Notes: a model not told the origin generated them from the letters alone. 60,322 nucleotides of DNA from Methanobacteriota archaeon (GCA_014240385.1 JAAZXA010000024.1:1-60322); one strand, 5' to 3'; shown: positions 47,316-57,962, counted from the stretch's first letter. Translations and numbers: made by a program.

Positions 47316-48254
47316 ATGATGATGGGAACTCCAATGCTTTCTACCATCCTCGCAGGCATGGGATTATTGTGCCTTGGAATTGGTTTCCACTCCAAATCTG
47401 AACGAAGCGGATTGATTGCTGCATCGGGCTGGGTCTTCATGGGTGGATACTTCACATCGACCGTCGGCTCCTATATCGAAATTGGAGATACTGTCCTCAT
47501 TATAATGACGGCCTCAGCCCTGCCTTTTGGCATAGCATTAGCAAGGTGGGAACTAAAGATATTCACTTCTGGCAAACATGAACCAGCCTTGGTTTGGTTT
47601 AGAGGAATGGTCCTATGGGCAGGATTACCATACATGTTAGTTGATCGAGTTCCATGGCTTAATGTAGCGGCAATTTGGTTTGTAGCATGGCAAACAATAA
47701 TTTTCATGCGGATGAGTGGGTCAGGTGATATCCAATTAGGAGAAACTTCAGTTTCACTCAAAGATGGCTCAGAGGTTGCTTGGTCTGATTGGGATGGCAA
47801 TCGTTGGTTCATGTTTGAGCCATTATCAGAAAACACCTTTCATACAGAACTGCTTAATTCATCGGGGGAACCAATTGGAATTAGCTTCGTTTTAGCATGC
47901 ACAGCACTACAATCGATGATAATTTTCATTGGTGCGATTGCAGCATTATCTGCGCCATGGAAAAATAAGGTTAGGTCGCTAATCGTTTGTATCCCTACTA
48001 TTCACATTCTGAATTTATTCAGGAATGCTGGGATTATTTGGCTGTATCAAGCATATCCTGGCTGGGAGTTCTTAGGAATGAATATGTTCCACTTTTCACA
48101 TGCTTATGCGGCAAAGGTTGGATCGTTAATTGCCATGTTTTTGATAGCCTTGGTATTGTTTGAGTTATTGCCTGCTATGCACAAACATGTGTTGAGATTG
48201 TTAGAGCCGTTATTTGGGAAAGGCAAGACTAAGGCTGAGGCATTGGCGAAGTAG
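47316..48254 (+). CDS. Archaeosortase (ArtA/exosortase superfamily)
   Basis: Multi-TM; ACTALQSMIIFIGAIAAL (catalytic Cys), LNLFRNAGIIW (Arg), FHFSHAYAAKVGSLIAMFLIALVLFELLP (His). Confidence 0.87.
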   Translation: MMMGTPMLSTILAGMGLLCLGIGFHSKSERSGLIAASGWVFMGGYFTSTVGSYIEIGDTVLIIMTASALPFGIALARWELKIFTSGKHEPALVWFRGMVLWAGLPYMLVDRVPWLNVAAIWFVAWQTIIFMRMSGSGDIQLGETSVSLKDGSEVAWSDWDGNRWFMFEPLSENTFHTELLNSSGEPIGISFVLACTALQSMIIFIGAIAALSAPWKNKVRSLIVCIPTIHILNLFRNAGIIWLYQAYPGWEFLGMNMFHFSHAYAAKVGSLIAMFLIALVLFELLPAMHKHVLRLLEPLFGKGKTKAEALAK

Positions 48255-48390
48255 CACCTCCAAACCGGTATGCTCAACGAACTGTTTGTTTGAGTGGAAA
48301 ATTGGAGTCGTATTCAAAAAGAATTTTGAATTATTCTAATTATCTCAAGCATGCGGCGGATTTATACATTAATCCCAACTCAGTTGGGAT

Positions 48391-48738
48391 ATGTCGATAA
48401 TAGCAGCATATAATGAAGCATGGGATACTGGAAATACTGATGCACTTGCAGAAATACTACACGATGATTTTGTCTTTAACCCACACGTTGGTGGCATGAC
48501 AATGGGTAAGTCGGACTTATTGGGATTTGCTGGAAGTAATGCAGTCTCCTCTGAAAATGGCAGAATTCTTTTTGAAAACGCTGAAATTGGAGTTACTCAC
48601 ACCGTGGTACACTTCTCCAACGGATCAACATCTGAAGCAGTATTGTCCTTCATGCGATTTAAGGATGGAAAAATAGTTTCGATGGAAACTGGAGCAACCC
48701 CTCTTTCTGATGACTACAAACTCGTAGGTAGTGATTGA
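48391..48738 (+). CDS. SnoaL/NTF2-like protein
   Basis: IIAAYNEAWDTGNTDALAEILHDDFVFNPHVGG... SFMRFKDGKIVSMETGATPLSDDYKLV. Confidence 0.75.
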   Translation: MSIIAAYNEAWDTGNTDALAEILHDDFVFNPHVGGMTMGKSDLLGFAGSNAVSSENGRILFENAEIGVTHTVVHFSNGSTSEAVLSFMRFKDGKIVSMETGATPLSDDYKLVGSD

Positions 48739-48827
48739 GGTTTGCACATGGTAAGCGGCACTACCCTGTTGCTATTTGCTTTTTCTTTCTATTTTTCCTT
48801 GCAATAGGTTAGTCCACTAGGCATTGT

Positions 48828-51800
48828 TCAACTCTGTTCCCACTCTGCATCAAAACTGGACCTTGTGAACATGTTTCCACTGCCACTCGGCCACTCAATC
48901 TGCTCACTGCCACCGGGCTGCAAAGCCCCCATTATATGACTAGGTGGAGCATCGACTGAAACACCTTTAATCGCAACTTCATCCAATCCTAAATCGCCAA
49001 GGATATCATCCATGACAATAGGCACAGGTGCCTCTGCCATCGGATCTGGAGCAATCATAGTTGGAATCTCAGAAAATGAGGAACCTTGTGCATTATCCAA
49101 CAAGGTCTCAGTTTCCCTTGAAATAATATCTTCTTCCATAGCATCCCATTTATCGCCATCATTACTCTTCTTTACTTGAGCAAACGCCATTATCACTAGC
49201 ACCAAAACAAGAATTCCTATCCCGGCTGCCAGTGGCACAATAACTTCTTTATCAAGTCCTGAAAGATATTCTGTGCCAAGAATACCGTCTTCTTCCTTTG
49301 GCTTTTCATCCACAGGCTCTTCTGGCTTTTCTTGATTAAGGTCAAATGGATCCCATGTGGTTTCACAAATATCTCCTGCGTCATTAAATTCATTTCCATC
49401 GATTATCCCATCCCCATTCTTATCCAATTCCTCAAAAGTGAAATTATTCTTCCACTCAAACTCGTTGAATGCTTCTTCATCCATATCACCCTTCCAGTCT
49501 TCTGCTAAGGTTAATTCCGTTTTACAAGAGCAGGCGTAGAGCAGTAATTCGTTGAATGAAAGGCTTTCGTCTCTGTCAGTGTCTATATCGGCAAATTCAA
49601 TTTCCCCATCATCAGTTTCGCTGGTATCATCTGGCCTTCCTTGGCCATCTGGTCTTTGACGTCCATTCACAATCATGTCTTCGTCTTCCCAGTCCCAATC
49701 ATCCCCTGGACTAGGCTCTGTAGATTGCATGTTGAACTCTTCTTCGCTTAGTTGTCCATCGCCATCAGAGTCAAGGAATTTCATGACGAAGTCGGCTGTT
49801 GCTTTGCAGTCAGTTTGGGCTTCAGGTGGGATATCAGGGATGTCAGGGTTATCCCAAGAGTACCATTCTGCCCTGATAGTACTTCCATCGAAATCATTGG
49901 CTGCTACTACCTTGACATCATAGCGGCCTGCAGTTGCTTCTTCTATCCACAATGATTCCCATGGTCCACGTCCTGTTGAATCCCAAGAATCATCTGCATT
50001 GCTAACGAATAAGTTTGGATTTCCATTACCAAAATTTAGGGACACTGAAAGTGAGTTGGCATCTTCTTCCAAATTAAAGTAGAATAGAAGTTCATCTCCT
50101 TCTGTGGCTCTCAAATGGTTGACGGCTTCATTATTGAATAATTGGATTGGTTTGATTTCGGGTTTATAGTCGCTGCTTTCAGTGAATGAGGCTGTAATAG
50201 TCAAGTCATCGAATATTGCATAGCCAGTTACAAGGATGAAGTATTGCCCACTTGGCGGCATATTGTTGGCCACGAATTCTGAGTTACCGAAGTTTGATGA
50301 GCCAAGTTGATGGTGTTCTCTACTTGGAACATCTCCATGGCTAACATATAGGTCAGCATCACCATTACCTCCTTTGAGTTGGACCTCTAATCGTTCTGTT
50401 CCTTGTGTTACATTGATGTGGAAGTAGCGGTCTGAGTCTTCATTACCACTAACTGGGAAATATGGCACACCAGGCTGTAATTCGATTGAATTTAGTGGGT
50501 CCGCATTGGCTGGTGGATAACTGAAACGGGCTACGATATTCATGTCACGGGTATTCTCAAATGCTTCAACACCGATATACCATATGCCTTCCATAGGATT
50601 GAGGATGGTGACCTTCTCGTCATTATCTCCTCCCGCTGAAGAACCATATCTTTCATTTCCTGAAATTAGCGACTTATCGTCATCACCTGGTTGCCCGACT
50701 TGTCTGCCATTTGCGGCTCCTATTACCTCCCCCCAATCATCAATCCAAAAGTTTCCTCCTCCACCATTCCATTCAACTGGATCAGCATCATAGGCGACGT
50801 GGAGATCTCCATCTCCATGGCCGCCGTAAGTGAGGATTTCGATTTTCTCGATTGGTTCAGTGACATTGACGTAATAATATGCTACATCACTCGAATCTAT
50901 ATCTTGGTCAGGGACTGCAATTCCGTTGTGAAGTTCAGTCATTTGCTCAAGTGCTGGGGGTTCTGGAACCTGATTCATCCATAGACTTAGACTGTATTGT
51001 TGGAATTGGTTCTCTCCTTCTACTGAGACCCACCATACTCCGGCATCAGGCCATGCGAAGTTCCCATAGCCCCAGCCAATGTCCCAATCGCCACCGCCTC
51101 GGTTATTATCCTCCGATGAATAATTATTGACATCTTCTGTAGGAATTGCGCCTTGACGGATGAACATACTGGCTTTACCGTCCCAGCCCCAGAATTCAAT
51201 GTTCATGAATTGTACACGCTCTGGAACATCAATCCAAAATAGATGTCGAGTGTTTTCTTTTCCAGAAAGAGAAAAGGAGTCATTCTGCTCTAATTGTTTT
51301 GCATTGACAAGCGGCTTTCCATCGAGGTCAACCCAAATTGTCTTTTGGAGTTCTAATTTTGAATTGTTTACACCGTCAAATGAGAAATCGCCGCTACCTT
51401 CATCGAAATCCAATTCAAGTTCAAGACCGCTATTGTTGAGCAAGATTCCGTTTGAGGCATTCTTCATTTCATCCGCAGTTAATACACGATTCCATACTCG
51501 TACATCATCAAGGACTCCCTCGTAGTTATTACAGTCGCATCCTGCTCCTTGGCGGGCGATGTAGAACTCATCGCAATCCTCTCCGCTTTGGTAGCATTGG
51601 TTGCTGCCAAAGTCCCCTGCTGGAATCTGGGAATCATTAGCACTTATTGCTCCTGCATACTCACCGTCTACCCAAAATGCTCCACCGACTCCTTCCTCGA
51701 TGGTTATTGCCAAGTGGGCCCATTCGTCGGTAAGAAATTCAACCCCATCGAGTGAGGGATGATTACGGATTGCATAATCATTAGCATAATGTAAGATTCC

Positions 51801-52535
51801 GTCTTTGAGTTGCATTCCCCATCCATAGTCTCCCTTCATCATTATGAAACGGCTACCGTCCAATTCGAAGGGCATGACTCTTGCTTCCAAGGTTAATTGA
51901 TTTGAAATATTGATATTACTAACATCCTCCATTATTGCCTGAGGTGCTGATTGTTGTTCTTGCTTTGCAGGGAATAGGACTGCATTATCAGCGCCTTCAC
52001 CGATTTCAACTAGTCCATACGCAACTTCATCTCCTGTTTGGTCAATCCATTGGCCGATTTGAATTTCCCCTGATGCATCGGCTGAAATGATCATGTAATC
52101 TTCGCCCTCTCCCATAGAAGGTTCATTCATTGCCCAGTTTCGGTACCATGCTGGTTGAGGTGAATCCCATTGCCAATATCCTTCTTTGTTGGCATCTGTC
52201 AGTCCGCTCCAAATATCTCGGGGCGTTCCATTCCAAGAAGAAAAGGTGGATACCACCCATTGGTTTTCACTTGGCCCGTTGATGGTGACTAATGCCCCGC
52301 CAAGAGCTTCTGCATTGGCTACTGATTCACTGTGATTTGCTTCTTCTAGGAGGTAATAGGTGTGGCTATTACCTGGGTTTGTGTATTCAGCAAGTACATT
52401 GGGGGTTGCATCGGGGTTGTTTTCTTCAGAAACGCCGCCTTCTTCTGCCCCTACTGTCATAGCAAAAGGAGCAAGTAACATCATCAAAATTAGAGTGATG
52501 GGCAAAATTCCGCTAAAGCGAAGGCTGTTTTGCAT
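48828..52535 (-). CDS. Giant surface protein: C-type-lectin-like + LamG + PPC-like domains + EF-hands + TM + cytoplasmic tail
   Basis: YYLLEEANHSESVANAEALGGALVTINGPSENQWV (lectin), DDVRVWNRVLTADEM (LamG), several YYYVNVT/YFHINVT...GDADLYVSHG (PPC), FLDSDGDGQLSEEEF and ELDKNGDGIIDGNEF (EF-hands), VIVPLAAGIGILVLVLVIMAFAQVKK (TM). Confidence 0.8.
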   Translation of the reverse strand: MQNSLRFSGILPITLILMMLLAPFAMTVGAEEGGVSEENNPDATPNVLAEYTNPGNSHTYYLLEEANHSESVANAEALGGALVTINGPSENQWVVSTFSSWNGTPRDIWSGLTDANKEGYWQWDSPQPAWYRNWAMNEPSMGEGEDYMIISADASGEIQIGQWIDQTGDEVAYGLVEIGEGADNAVLFPAKQEQQSAPQAIMEDVSNINISNQLTLEARVMPFELDGSRFIMMKGDYGWGMQLKDGILHYANDYAIRNHPSLDGVEFLTDEWAHLAITIEEGVGGAFWVDGEYAGAISANDSQIPAGDFGSNQCYQSGEDCDEFYIARQGAGCDCNNYEGVLDDVRVWNRVLTADEMKNASNGILLNNSGLELELDFDEGSGDFSFDGVNNSKLELQKTIWVDLDGKPLVNAKQLEQNDSFSLSGKENTRHLFWIDVPERVQFMNIEFWGWDGKASMFIRQGAIPTEDVNNYSSEDNNRGGGDWDIGWGYGNFAWPDAGVWWVSVEGENQFQQYSLSLWMNQVPEPPALEQMTELHNGIAVPDQDIDSSDVAYYYVNVTEPIEKIEILTYGGHGDGDLHVAYDADPVEWNGGGGNFWIDDWGEVIGAANGRQVGQPGDDDKSLISGNERYGSSAGGDNDEKVTILNPMEGIWYIGVEAFENTRDMNIVARFSYPPANADPLNSIELQPGVPYFPVSGNEDSDRYFHINVTQGTERLEVQLKGGNGDADLYVSHGDVPSREHHQLGSSNFGNSEFVANNMPPSGQYFILVTGYAIFDDLTITASFTESSDYKPEIKPIQLFNNEAVNHLRATEGDELLFYFNLEEDANSLSVSLNFGNGNPNLFVSNADDSWDSTGRGPWESLWIEEATAGRYDVKVVAANDFDGSTIRAEWYSWDNPDIPDIPPEAQTDCKATADFVMKFLDSDGDGQLSEEEFNMQSTEPSPGDDWDWEDEDMIVNGRQRPDGQGRPDDTSETDDGEIEFADIDTDRDESLSFNELLLYACSCKTELTLAEDWKGDMDEEAFNEFEWKNNFTFEELDKNGDGIIDGNEFNDAGDICETTWDPFDLNQEKPEEPVDEKPKEEDGILGTEYLSGLDKEVIVPLAAGIGILVLVLVIMAFAQVKKSNDGDKWDAMEEDIISRETETLLDNAQGSSFSEIPTMIAPDPMAEAPVPIVMDDILGDLGLDEVAIKGVSVDAPPSHIMGALQPGGSEQIEWPSGSGNMFTRSSFDAEWEQS

Positions 52536-52582
52536 GCTGTTGGCTGAAAACGCTCAATAAATAAGGTTCCGCATTGATGACA

Positions 52583-52599
52583 TATGACCTACGGTCATA
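52583..52599. repeat. Inverted repeat TATGACC-tac-GGTCATA
   Basis: Perfect 7-bp arms in the 67-bp gap between the helicase stop and the surface-protein start. Confidence 0.6.
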
Positions 52600-52602
52600 A
52601 TA

Positions 52603-55600
52603 TCAGTGCATTTTTTTGCCACCAATTCTGATACTAGTTTTTAGCGGCAGTTGATGTTCCCAAGCAAATTCCTTGACGATACGCCAGCCAGACTCCTCTC
52701 CAACGAAATCTGTGACGTCGATAACCTTCTCTCTTGTGTTAGCCTTGAAGGCGGCAACAGGTTCAGCATTTCTAAACACCAAATAGGCCGAGCCAAAGCC
52801 AAATCTTTGGCGTAAAATATCAGAAAAGTATGGCGCTAAATGGTCAGAAGGTGGGAGAACGAAATCACGGATAGGTGCTATATTCGATGATTCTTCCAAC
52901 AAGCCCTTCCTCCCCCAACAAACTTCATGTAAATCATGAATTAAAAATCCCTTAATCAGTGTACCATCTTCTTCAAACTCGGCCAAAATTGACTTCACTT
53001 CTTCAGGCTTGAATGCGGTGCCAGCAATACGTTGCAGTTGTTTTAACGTTAAGACGGGGAATGCTTTGACTAATTTGCGTAAATATTCCTTGCGTAGCAC
53101 CGGTCTATCGGTATTTGCTAATGGGTCAACTGTCTTGAATCCAGAACGGTAATCTTGGACCAAATGTCCACTCCGGAGAAGAGGCTGAATCAACTTCCTG
53201 AATGCTGCTCTCTTCATCGCCGCTCTTTCCATGAATAATTTTGGATCTGAATTATTCTCGAAGAAATCAAGTACATCCCATAATTCATCATCCGGCTCCA
53301 TTCCTCGAATAGTTACTAACTCACGGAAATGGTCCAAGGAAGCCCATACTTGATGCCCCCTCAAGTTAATCCCCATGTGTAGCTGATTAGCAGTAGCCAT
53401 ACTCTTGAGATTGACACGATATAATTCACAGCGTCCACGCAAAGCAAAGTCATCCCTTGTTTCAGTCATGTGCTTGAGAGCCATCGTCTCATTTTCAAGT
53501 CTCGAATGCTGGTGTAAGTGGTGTTGGTGAAAGAGTGCTCTCTCTGCCAGTTCACGCGGCTGAGGGTCGATGACACCCCCGCGAATCAAGCGCTCTCCCG
53601 CCTTCTTGAAGCCGATTCCCTCTAGTACCTTTAGGGAGGTTTCATCGAGGTCAGATACAGGTTCACCGTTGAATGCAGTCATTACAGCTACGTCGATTAA
53701 TTGGTCAGACCAATTATCTAGAAGCACTTCAAAGGCTATGCAAAATTCATCTAAGTATGCATATGGCACTTGTAAATCCTTGACCTCAAGATAATCATTA
53801 ACCCTATACATCAGAATTTTACCAACTGGGTCAACTCCCTTGAATACCGGCAAATACCATCCACCCTTCAACTTGGAACGAACTTCCCAAATGAATCTCG
53901 AACAATATGGGTCGGATTGAGTGAGAATTCTCAAAGTGCGGTCTTCTCTGCGCGGAGTTCTGAGGAATTCTGCTTCCTCTGGAGTGCAATAGAAATCAGT
54001 AGGTTCGGGCTGTAGCGCTACAACTCTAGTGATGCGCCCTTCTGCTTCTAGATTACGTAGTGCCATCGATAAAATTTCTGCTGCTCTTGAGACATAGAAG
54101 CGTAAAGTATGCAGTTTTACCGGCCCCATCCGCCTGATTAATTCAAGTAGGGATTCTTCAAATTCCATTGGTTTTTCCACAACTCTGCGGAAATATGTAA
54201 CCCGGCGGCGGCGGCCTTCTTGGTCTTCGAATTGCTTGACCACGACCAATTGCCTCTCAAGATTTGAAAGGCTATTTTTGAGGTCTCTTTTTAGGGCCTT
54301 ATATTCATCTCCTTTTGGATAATCTCGCAGTATTTCTTGCCTAGTAATAAGATCCCCTGGTTGTATTTTGTTGAGTAATTCCATATCTAATTCATTTAGC
54401 CAAGGTTCCGGCCTTAATCCAAGCAGCATTGGTAGATTTGCTAGTGTTGTATAGCCTATTCTATTGTGTAGTAGCCTACCCATAATGACGTCGGAATCCA
54501 ACTGAAGGTCCTTCCAATCTGCAAATCTAAAATCTTTGACGCGATAGAGTAATTCCTGTTGCTTCTGGAATAAAATATGGTCATCAAATGAGGCGAAAAT
54601 ATCGCTATGTACCTTGAATGACTTCTTTAGAACTAGATTTTGCAAGGTACGATATTCTACAACATCATCCTCTCCACCTGTAATTCGGTGTTCGTCGACT
54701 TTGAGTATGTATTCTGCCTCAGTGGTTTGTCTGAAGAAGCCCACCGAAATTACATTTCTAATCTCCAACTCATGGAGTATTGTTTCAATTTGTTTTTCAG
54801 GGAAAGGTAGTCTTTCAGTCATCATTTCTGATTCCAGAGGACCTTCACTACCTAACATCTCAACAACTTTGACTCGCAATGCTTCGTGCGCATCTCCAAT
54901 CGGTTGGTCCTTCCATTTTGTAGGAGTTGTACCATCAAACTCCGTTGCTAACTTGAAAGTTAATCCGCCAGCGTATAGGTCGCGTAAGTCGTCAATTTCG
55001 CTACCGCCATTGCTGGCTAACACAGCTAAAGTACCATGGATTTCCGCCATATATTCGCTAAACCACTTGCCATCTACTTCGGAATTACCTGTACCATCAA
55101 TCTTTGTTATTTGCTCAGTTTGGCATAATTCCCCGACCCAACCTTTGATCGTCTCATTATCGATATCCTTTAATTTCTCCTTGTAAAGTGGGTTACTCAT
55201 GCTGCGTGAAAGTCCCCCTCCATGCTCCATCAAATGGAGCAAACTCTTGGGGTCAGTTGGAATTGGAACTTTATTAAGATAATATCCATCTAATTCTTCC
55301 TTAGTTAATTCTGTAGCCAAAGAACGTCGCCCTAGAAGCCTCATCAGAATCTTCGGGTCCATGTCATTAATCAGATAAGCACGGGTTCGCATACTCATCA
55401 AATCTTCAAATGAGGACATGAATAGACTCATCCCAATCTTAGAAGGAATCGAGACCTTGGTATGGACTAAACGAACGTTTTCGTCCTTGGAGCGTTCCAG
55501 AAATTCTTCTAATCCATTGATATCTATATCTTGCCAAAAAATTTCATTTTTTGCTTCTCTAATCAAAAGGCTATCTTCCATTGTTCGATGTTTGACTAAT

Positions 55601-57918
55601 AATGCATCTGCTTTTTGTTGAAATTGTTGCGGACTAACTTCTTCAGCCCCGATTCTACGGGGGATTATCATCGAACGTCCAGCAACTTCCTTGAACCGCT
55701 TGGTGAATAATTGAGTTGTTATGATGTAATGCTCGATAACATCCATATGGCTTTGAGTTTGGAACAACTCGTATAGATCTTGAGGGTCTATTTCATGGCT
55801 GGTTTTGAATAGAATTCCATTTTCATCAAAGGATAATTCGATGACATTTATTTCTTTTGATTGGGCTAGGCCTGCAAGGAAATAGCCCAATGCCTGATTG
55901 AAGCCCCGGCCACGACAAGTTGTGAAAAGGTAAGTTGGCAAGCCACCAATGATTTGTTCAACCAATAATCGATTAGGGTCGGGAACTTGGAATGTATCGA
56001 TAACATGTTCTCGTAAATGGCGTGCAATTGCAACAGACACTACCTCTGAAAGCCCATATACTTCGGTAAGAATTTTCTTTGGCTCTTCACCACGTCTTAA
56101 ACAAACTACGATATTCTCTATCAACTGTAATAGATGGCCTGATAATTCTGGTGAACGAGAACGGGCTTCGCCACTCCACGATGGCACAGTTGGGCGATGC
56201 CCAGTTACCGGATTGACATTGACCCTACTTCCTTGTATAGAATTGACACGATATGTAGAACCACCAAGTAAAATAACGTCTGAAGAACGAAGGTTGGCAA
56301 CGAAGGAGGAGGAAAGTTGACCCAAAATACTGCCATCCTGATTGAAAACTAAGAAATTATTGTCGGGGGCGATGGTACCTACATTTGTATAGTAAATCAT
56401 CCTTGAATAGCCACGCTTTCCATAGAGGTTTTCTTCCCAATCTATCCACACTCGGCGCTCATCTTCTAACATATCAAGAACTTCGATGAAATCATCATAA
56501 GGTAAAGTTCGGTATGACCATGTTCGCTTTACAATATCATAAATCTCATCGATATCGCGGTCTTCGATGATTACTTGACCAATTGCGAACTGTGCTAAAA
56601 CATCTAAACAATTCTGAGGGAAATTTAACTTATCCATATCACCGATTTGGATAGCCGCTTGTAGGGCTGCCATCTCAAGTAGGTCATCAACACTTTGAGG
56701 CAATAAACGAGCTCTTGGAATACCACCAACTTGGTGACCAGCACGTCCAATCCTCTGAAGTGCTGTTGCAATACTGCCAGGCGATCCAATCTGAACAACC
56801 ATGTCCACACTGCCAATATCAATTCCCATTTCCAATGAACTGGAAGTAACAACTGCCCTTAATTCGCCTCTCTTCAATTGGTTTTCTACCCCTAACCGAA
56901 TCTGTTTATCCATCGAACCATGGTGTCCTGCAACTAAGTCCCCCATGCCAAGGACCTTCAGACGTTGTACTAATTCCTCAGTCATCTTTCTAGTATTTGC
57001 AAAGACAATTGTAGTATTATGAGCCTCTATTAAATCCTTGACTAATTCCACATTGTTATCGAGAATATCTTTTATTGGTAAGTCGCTAAAGCGTTTTGAG
57101 GATAGTAAAATATCCAAATCTAATTCTCTTGCTCCACTAACCTTGGCAATGTTGATCAGTGATTCTTCACCATCAACTTCTCCTGATGAAACTAGATATT
57201 CAGCCACCATTTCCAATGGTTCCATCGTTGCTGAAATTCCAATTCTTTGCACGGGGGCCTTCAGTATTGTGTCTAGATGAGAAACTGTCAACGCTAGGTG
57301 TGTTCCACGCTTTGTGGGGACAAGGCTGTGCATTTCGTCTATGATTAACCATTCACAACTATCGACGATAGGTTGAAATCTTTTACTTGAAATTGCAATG
57401 GCCATGCTTTCAGGTGTTGTTATCAGAATGTGAGGTGGTTTACGAAGCATCTTTTGGCGCTCGGATTGAGGAGTGTCGCCAGTTCGAAGACCTACTCTAA
57501 TTTCTTGAGTATTGTCTGGTAAATACTTAGCTTTGATTTCCTTTAATGGTTTAATCAAGTTCTTTTGAATATCATTTGCCAAGGCCTTGATTGGGGATAT
57601 GTAAAGGCAGTAGACTTTCTCTTCTAATTCCTTATTCAAGGCTTTTCGTACTAATTGGTCAATTATTGTGAGGAATGCCGTTAGGGTTTTTCCAGAACCG
57701 GTTGGAGAACAAAGTAGTAGGTGAGATCTGTCCATAATGGCTGGAATTGCCAACTTTTGAGGCTCGGTGAAATCAGGAAACGTATCCTTGAACCAGTTTC
57801 TAACTGGAGGGCTTAGACACTCCAATAATTCCTCAGTAGAAGAGGGTTCATTCAGATAACGAATCTCTGTAATACAAAATCCTCCCGTGGTGGTGATGGT
57901 CAGTCGGAACGATACCAT
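52603..57918 (-). CDS. lhr: Giant Lhr-like superfamily 2 helicase (1771 aa)
   Basis: LLLCSPTGSGKTLTAFL (I), LIIDEMHSLVPTKRGTHLALTVSHL (II), GISATMEPLEMVAEYL (III), VTSSSLEMGIDIGSVDMVVQIGSPGSIATALQRIGRAGHQ (V/VI). Confidence 0.93.
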   Translation of the reverse strand: MVSFRLTITTTGGFCITEIRYLNEPSSTEELLECLSPPVRNWFKDTFPDFTEPQKLAIPAIMDRSHLLLCSPTGSGKTLTAFLTIIDQLVRKALNKELEEKVYCLYISPIKALANDIQKNLIKPLKEIKAKYLPDNTQEIRVGLRTGDTPQSERQKMLRKPPHILITTPESMAIAISSKRFQPIVDSCEWLIIDEMHSLVPTKRGTHLALTVSHLDTILKAPVQRIGISATMEPLEMVAEYLVSSGEVDGEESLINIAKVSGARELDLDILLSSKRFSDLPIKDILDNNVELVKDLIEAHNTTIVFANTRKMTEELVQRLKVLGMGDLVAGHHGSMDKQIRLGVENQLKRGELRAVVTSSSLEMGIDIGSVDMVVQIGSPGSIATALQRIGRAGHQVGGIPRARLLPQSVDDLLEMAALQAAIQIGDMDKLNFPQNCLDVLAQFAIGQVIIEDRDIDEIYDIVKRTWSYRTLPYDDFIEVLDMLEDERRVWIDWEENLYGKRGYSRMIYYTNVGTIAPDNNFLVFNQDGSILGQLSSSFVANLRSSDVILLGGSTYRVNSIQGSRVNVNPVTGHRPTVPSWSGEARSRSPELSGHLLQLIENIVVCLRRGEEPKKILTEVYGLSEVVSVAIARHLREHVIDTFQVPDPNRLLVEQIIGGLPTYLFTTCRGRGFNQALGYFLAGLAQSKEINVIELSFDENGILFKTSHEIDPQDLYELFQTQSHMDVIEHYIITTQLFTKRFKEVAGRSMIIPRRIGAEEVSPQQFQQKADALLVKHRTMEDSLLIREAKNEIFWQDIDINGLEEFLERSKDENVRLVHTKVSIPSKIGMSLFMSSFEDLMSMRTRAYLINDMDPKILMRLLGRRSLATELTKEELDGYYLNKVPIPTDPKSLLHLMEHGGGLSRSMSNPLYKEKLKDIDNETIKGWVGELCQTEQITKIDGTGNSEVDGKWFSEYMAEIHGTLAVLASNGGSEIDDLRDLYAGGLTFKLATEFDGTTPTKWKDQPIGDAHEALRVKVVEMLGSEGPLESEMMTERLPFPEKQIETILHELEIRNVISVGFFRQTTEAEYILKVDEHRITGGEDDVVEYRTLQNLVLKKSFKVHSDIFASFDDHILFQKQQELLYRVKDFRFADWKDLQLDSDVIMGRLLHNRIGYTTLANLPMLLGLRPEPWLNELDMELLNKIQPGDLITRQEILRDYPKGDEYKALKRDLKNSLSNLERQLVVVKQFEDQEGRRRRVTYFRRVVEKPMEFEESLLELIRRMGPVKLHTLRFYVSRAAEILSMALRNLEAEGRITRVVALQPEPTDFYCTPEEAEFLRTPRREDRTLRILTQSDPYCSRFIWEVRSKLKGGWYLPVFKGVDPVGKILMYRVNDYLEVKDLQVPYAYLDEFCIAFEVLLDNWSDQLIDVAVMTAFNGEPVSDLDETSLKVLEGIGFKKAGERLIRGGVIDPQPRELAERALFHQHHLHQHSRLENETMALKHMTETRDDFALRGRCELYRVNLKSMATANQLHMGINLRGHQVWASLDHFRELVTIRGMEPDDELWDVLDFFENNSDPKLFMERAAMKRAAFRKLIQPLLRSGHLVQDYRSGFKTVDPLANTDRPVLRKEYLRKLVKAFPVLTLKQLQRIAGTAFKPEEVKSILAEFEEDGTLIKGFLIHDLHEVCWGRKGLLEESSNIAPIRDFVLPPSDHLAPYFSDILRQRFGFGSAYLVFRNAEPVAAFKANTREKVIDVTDFVGEESGWRIVKEFAWEHQLPLKTSIRIGGKKMH

Positions 57919-57962
57919 ATATCAACAGTTGCATTGGAAAGGCTGTTTTTAGTGAAGTAAGG

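Noticed and set aside
54614-55186. 190-aa plus-strand ORF
   Set aside because: Antisense to the giant helicase; no recognisable motif.
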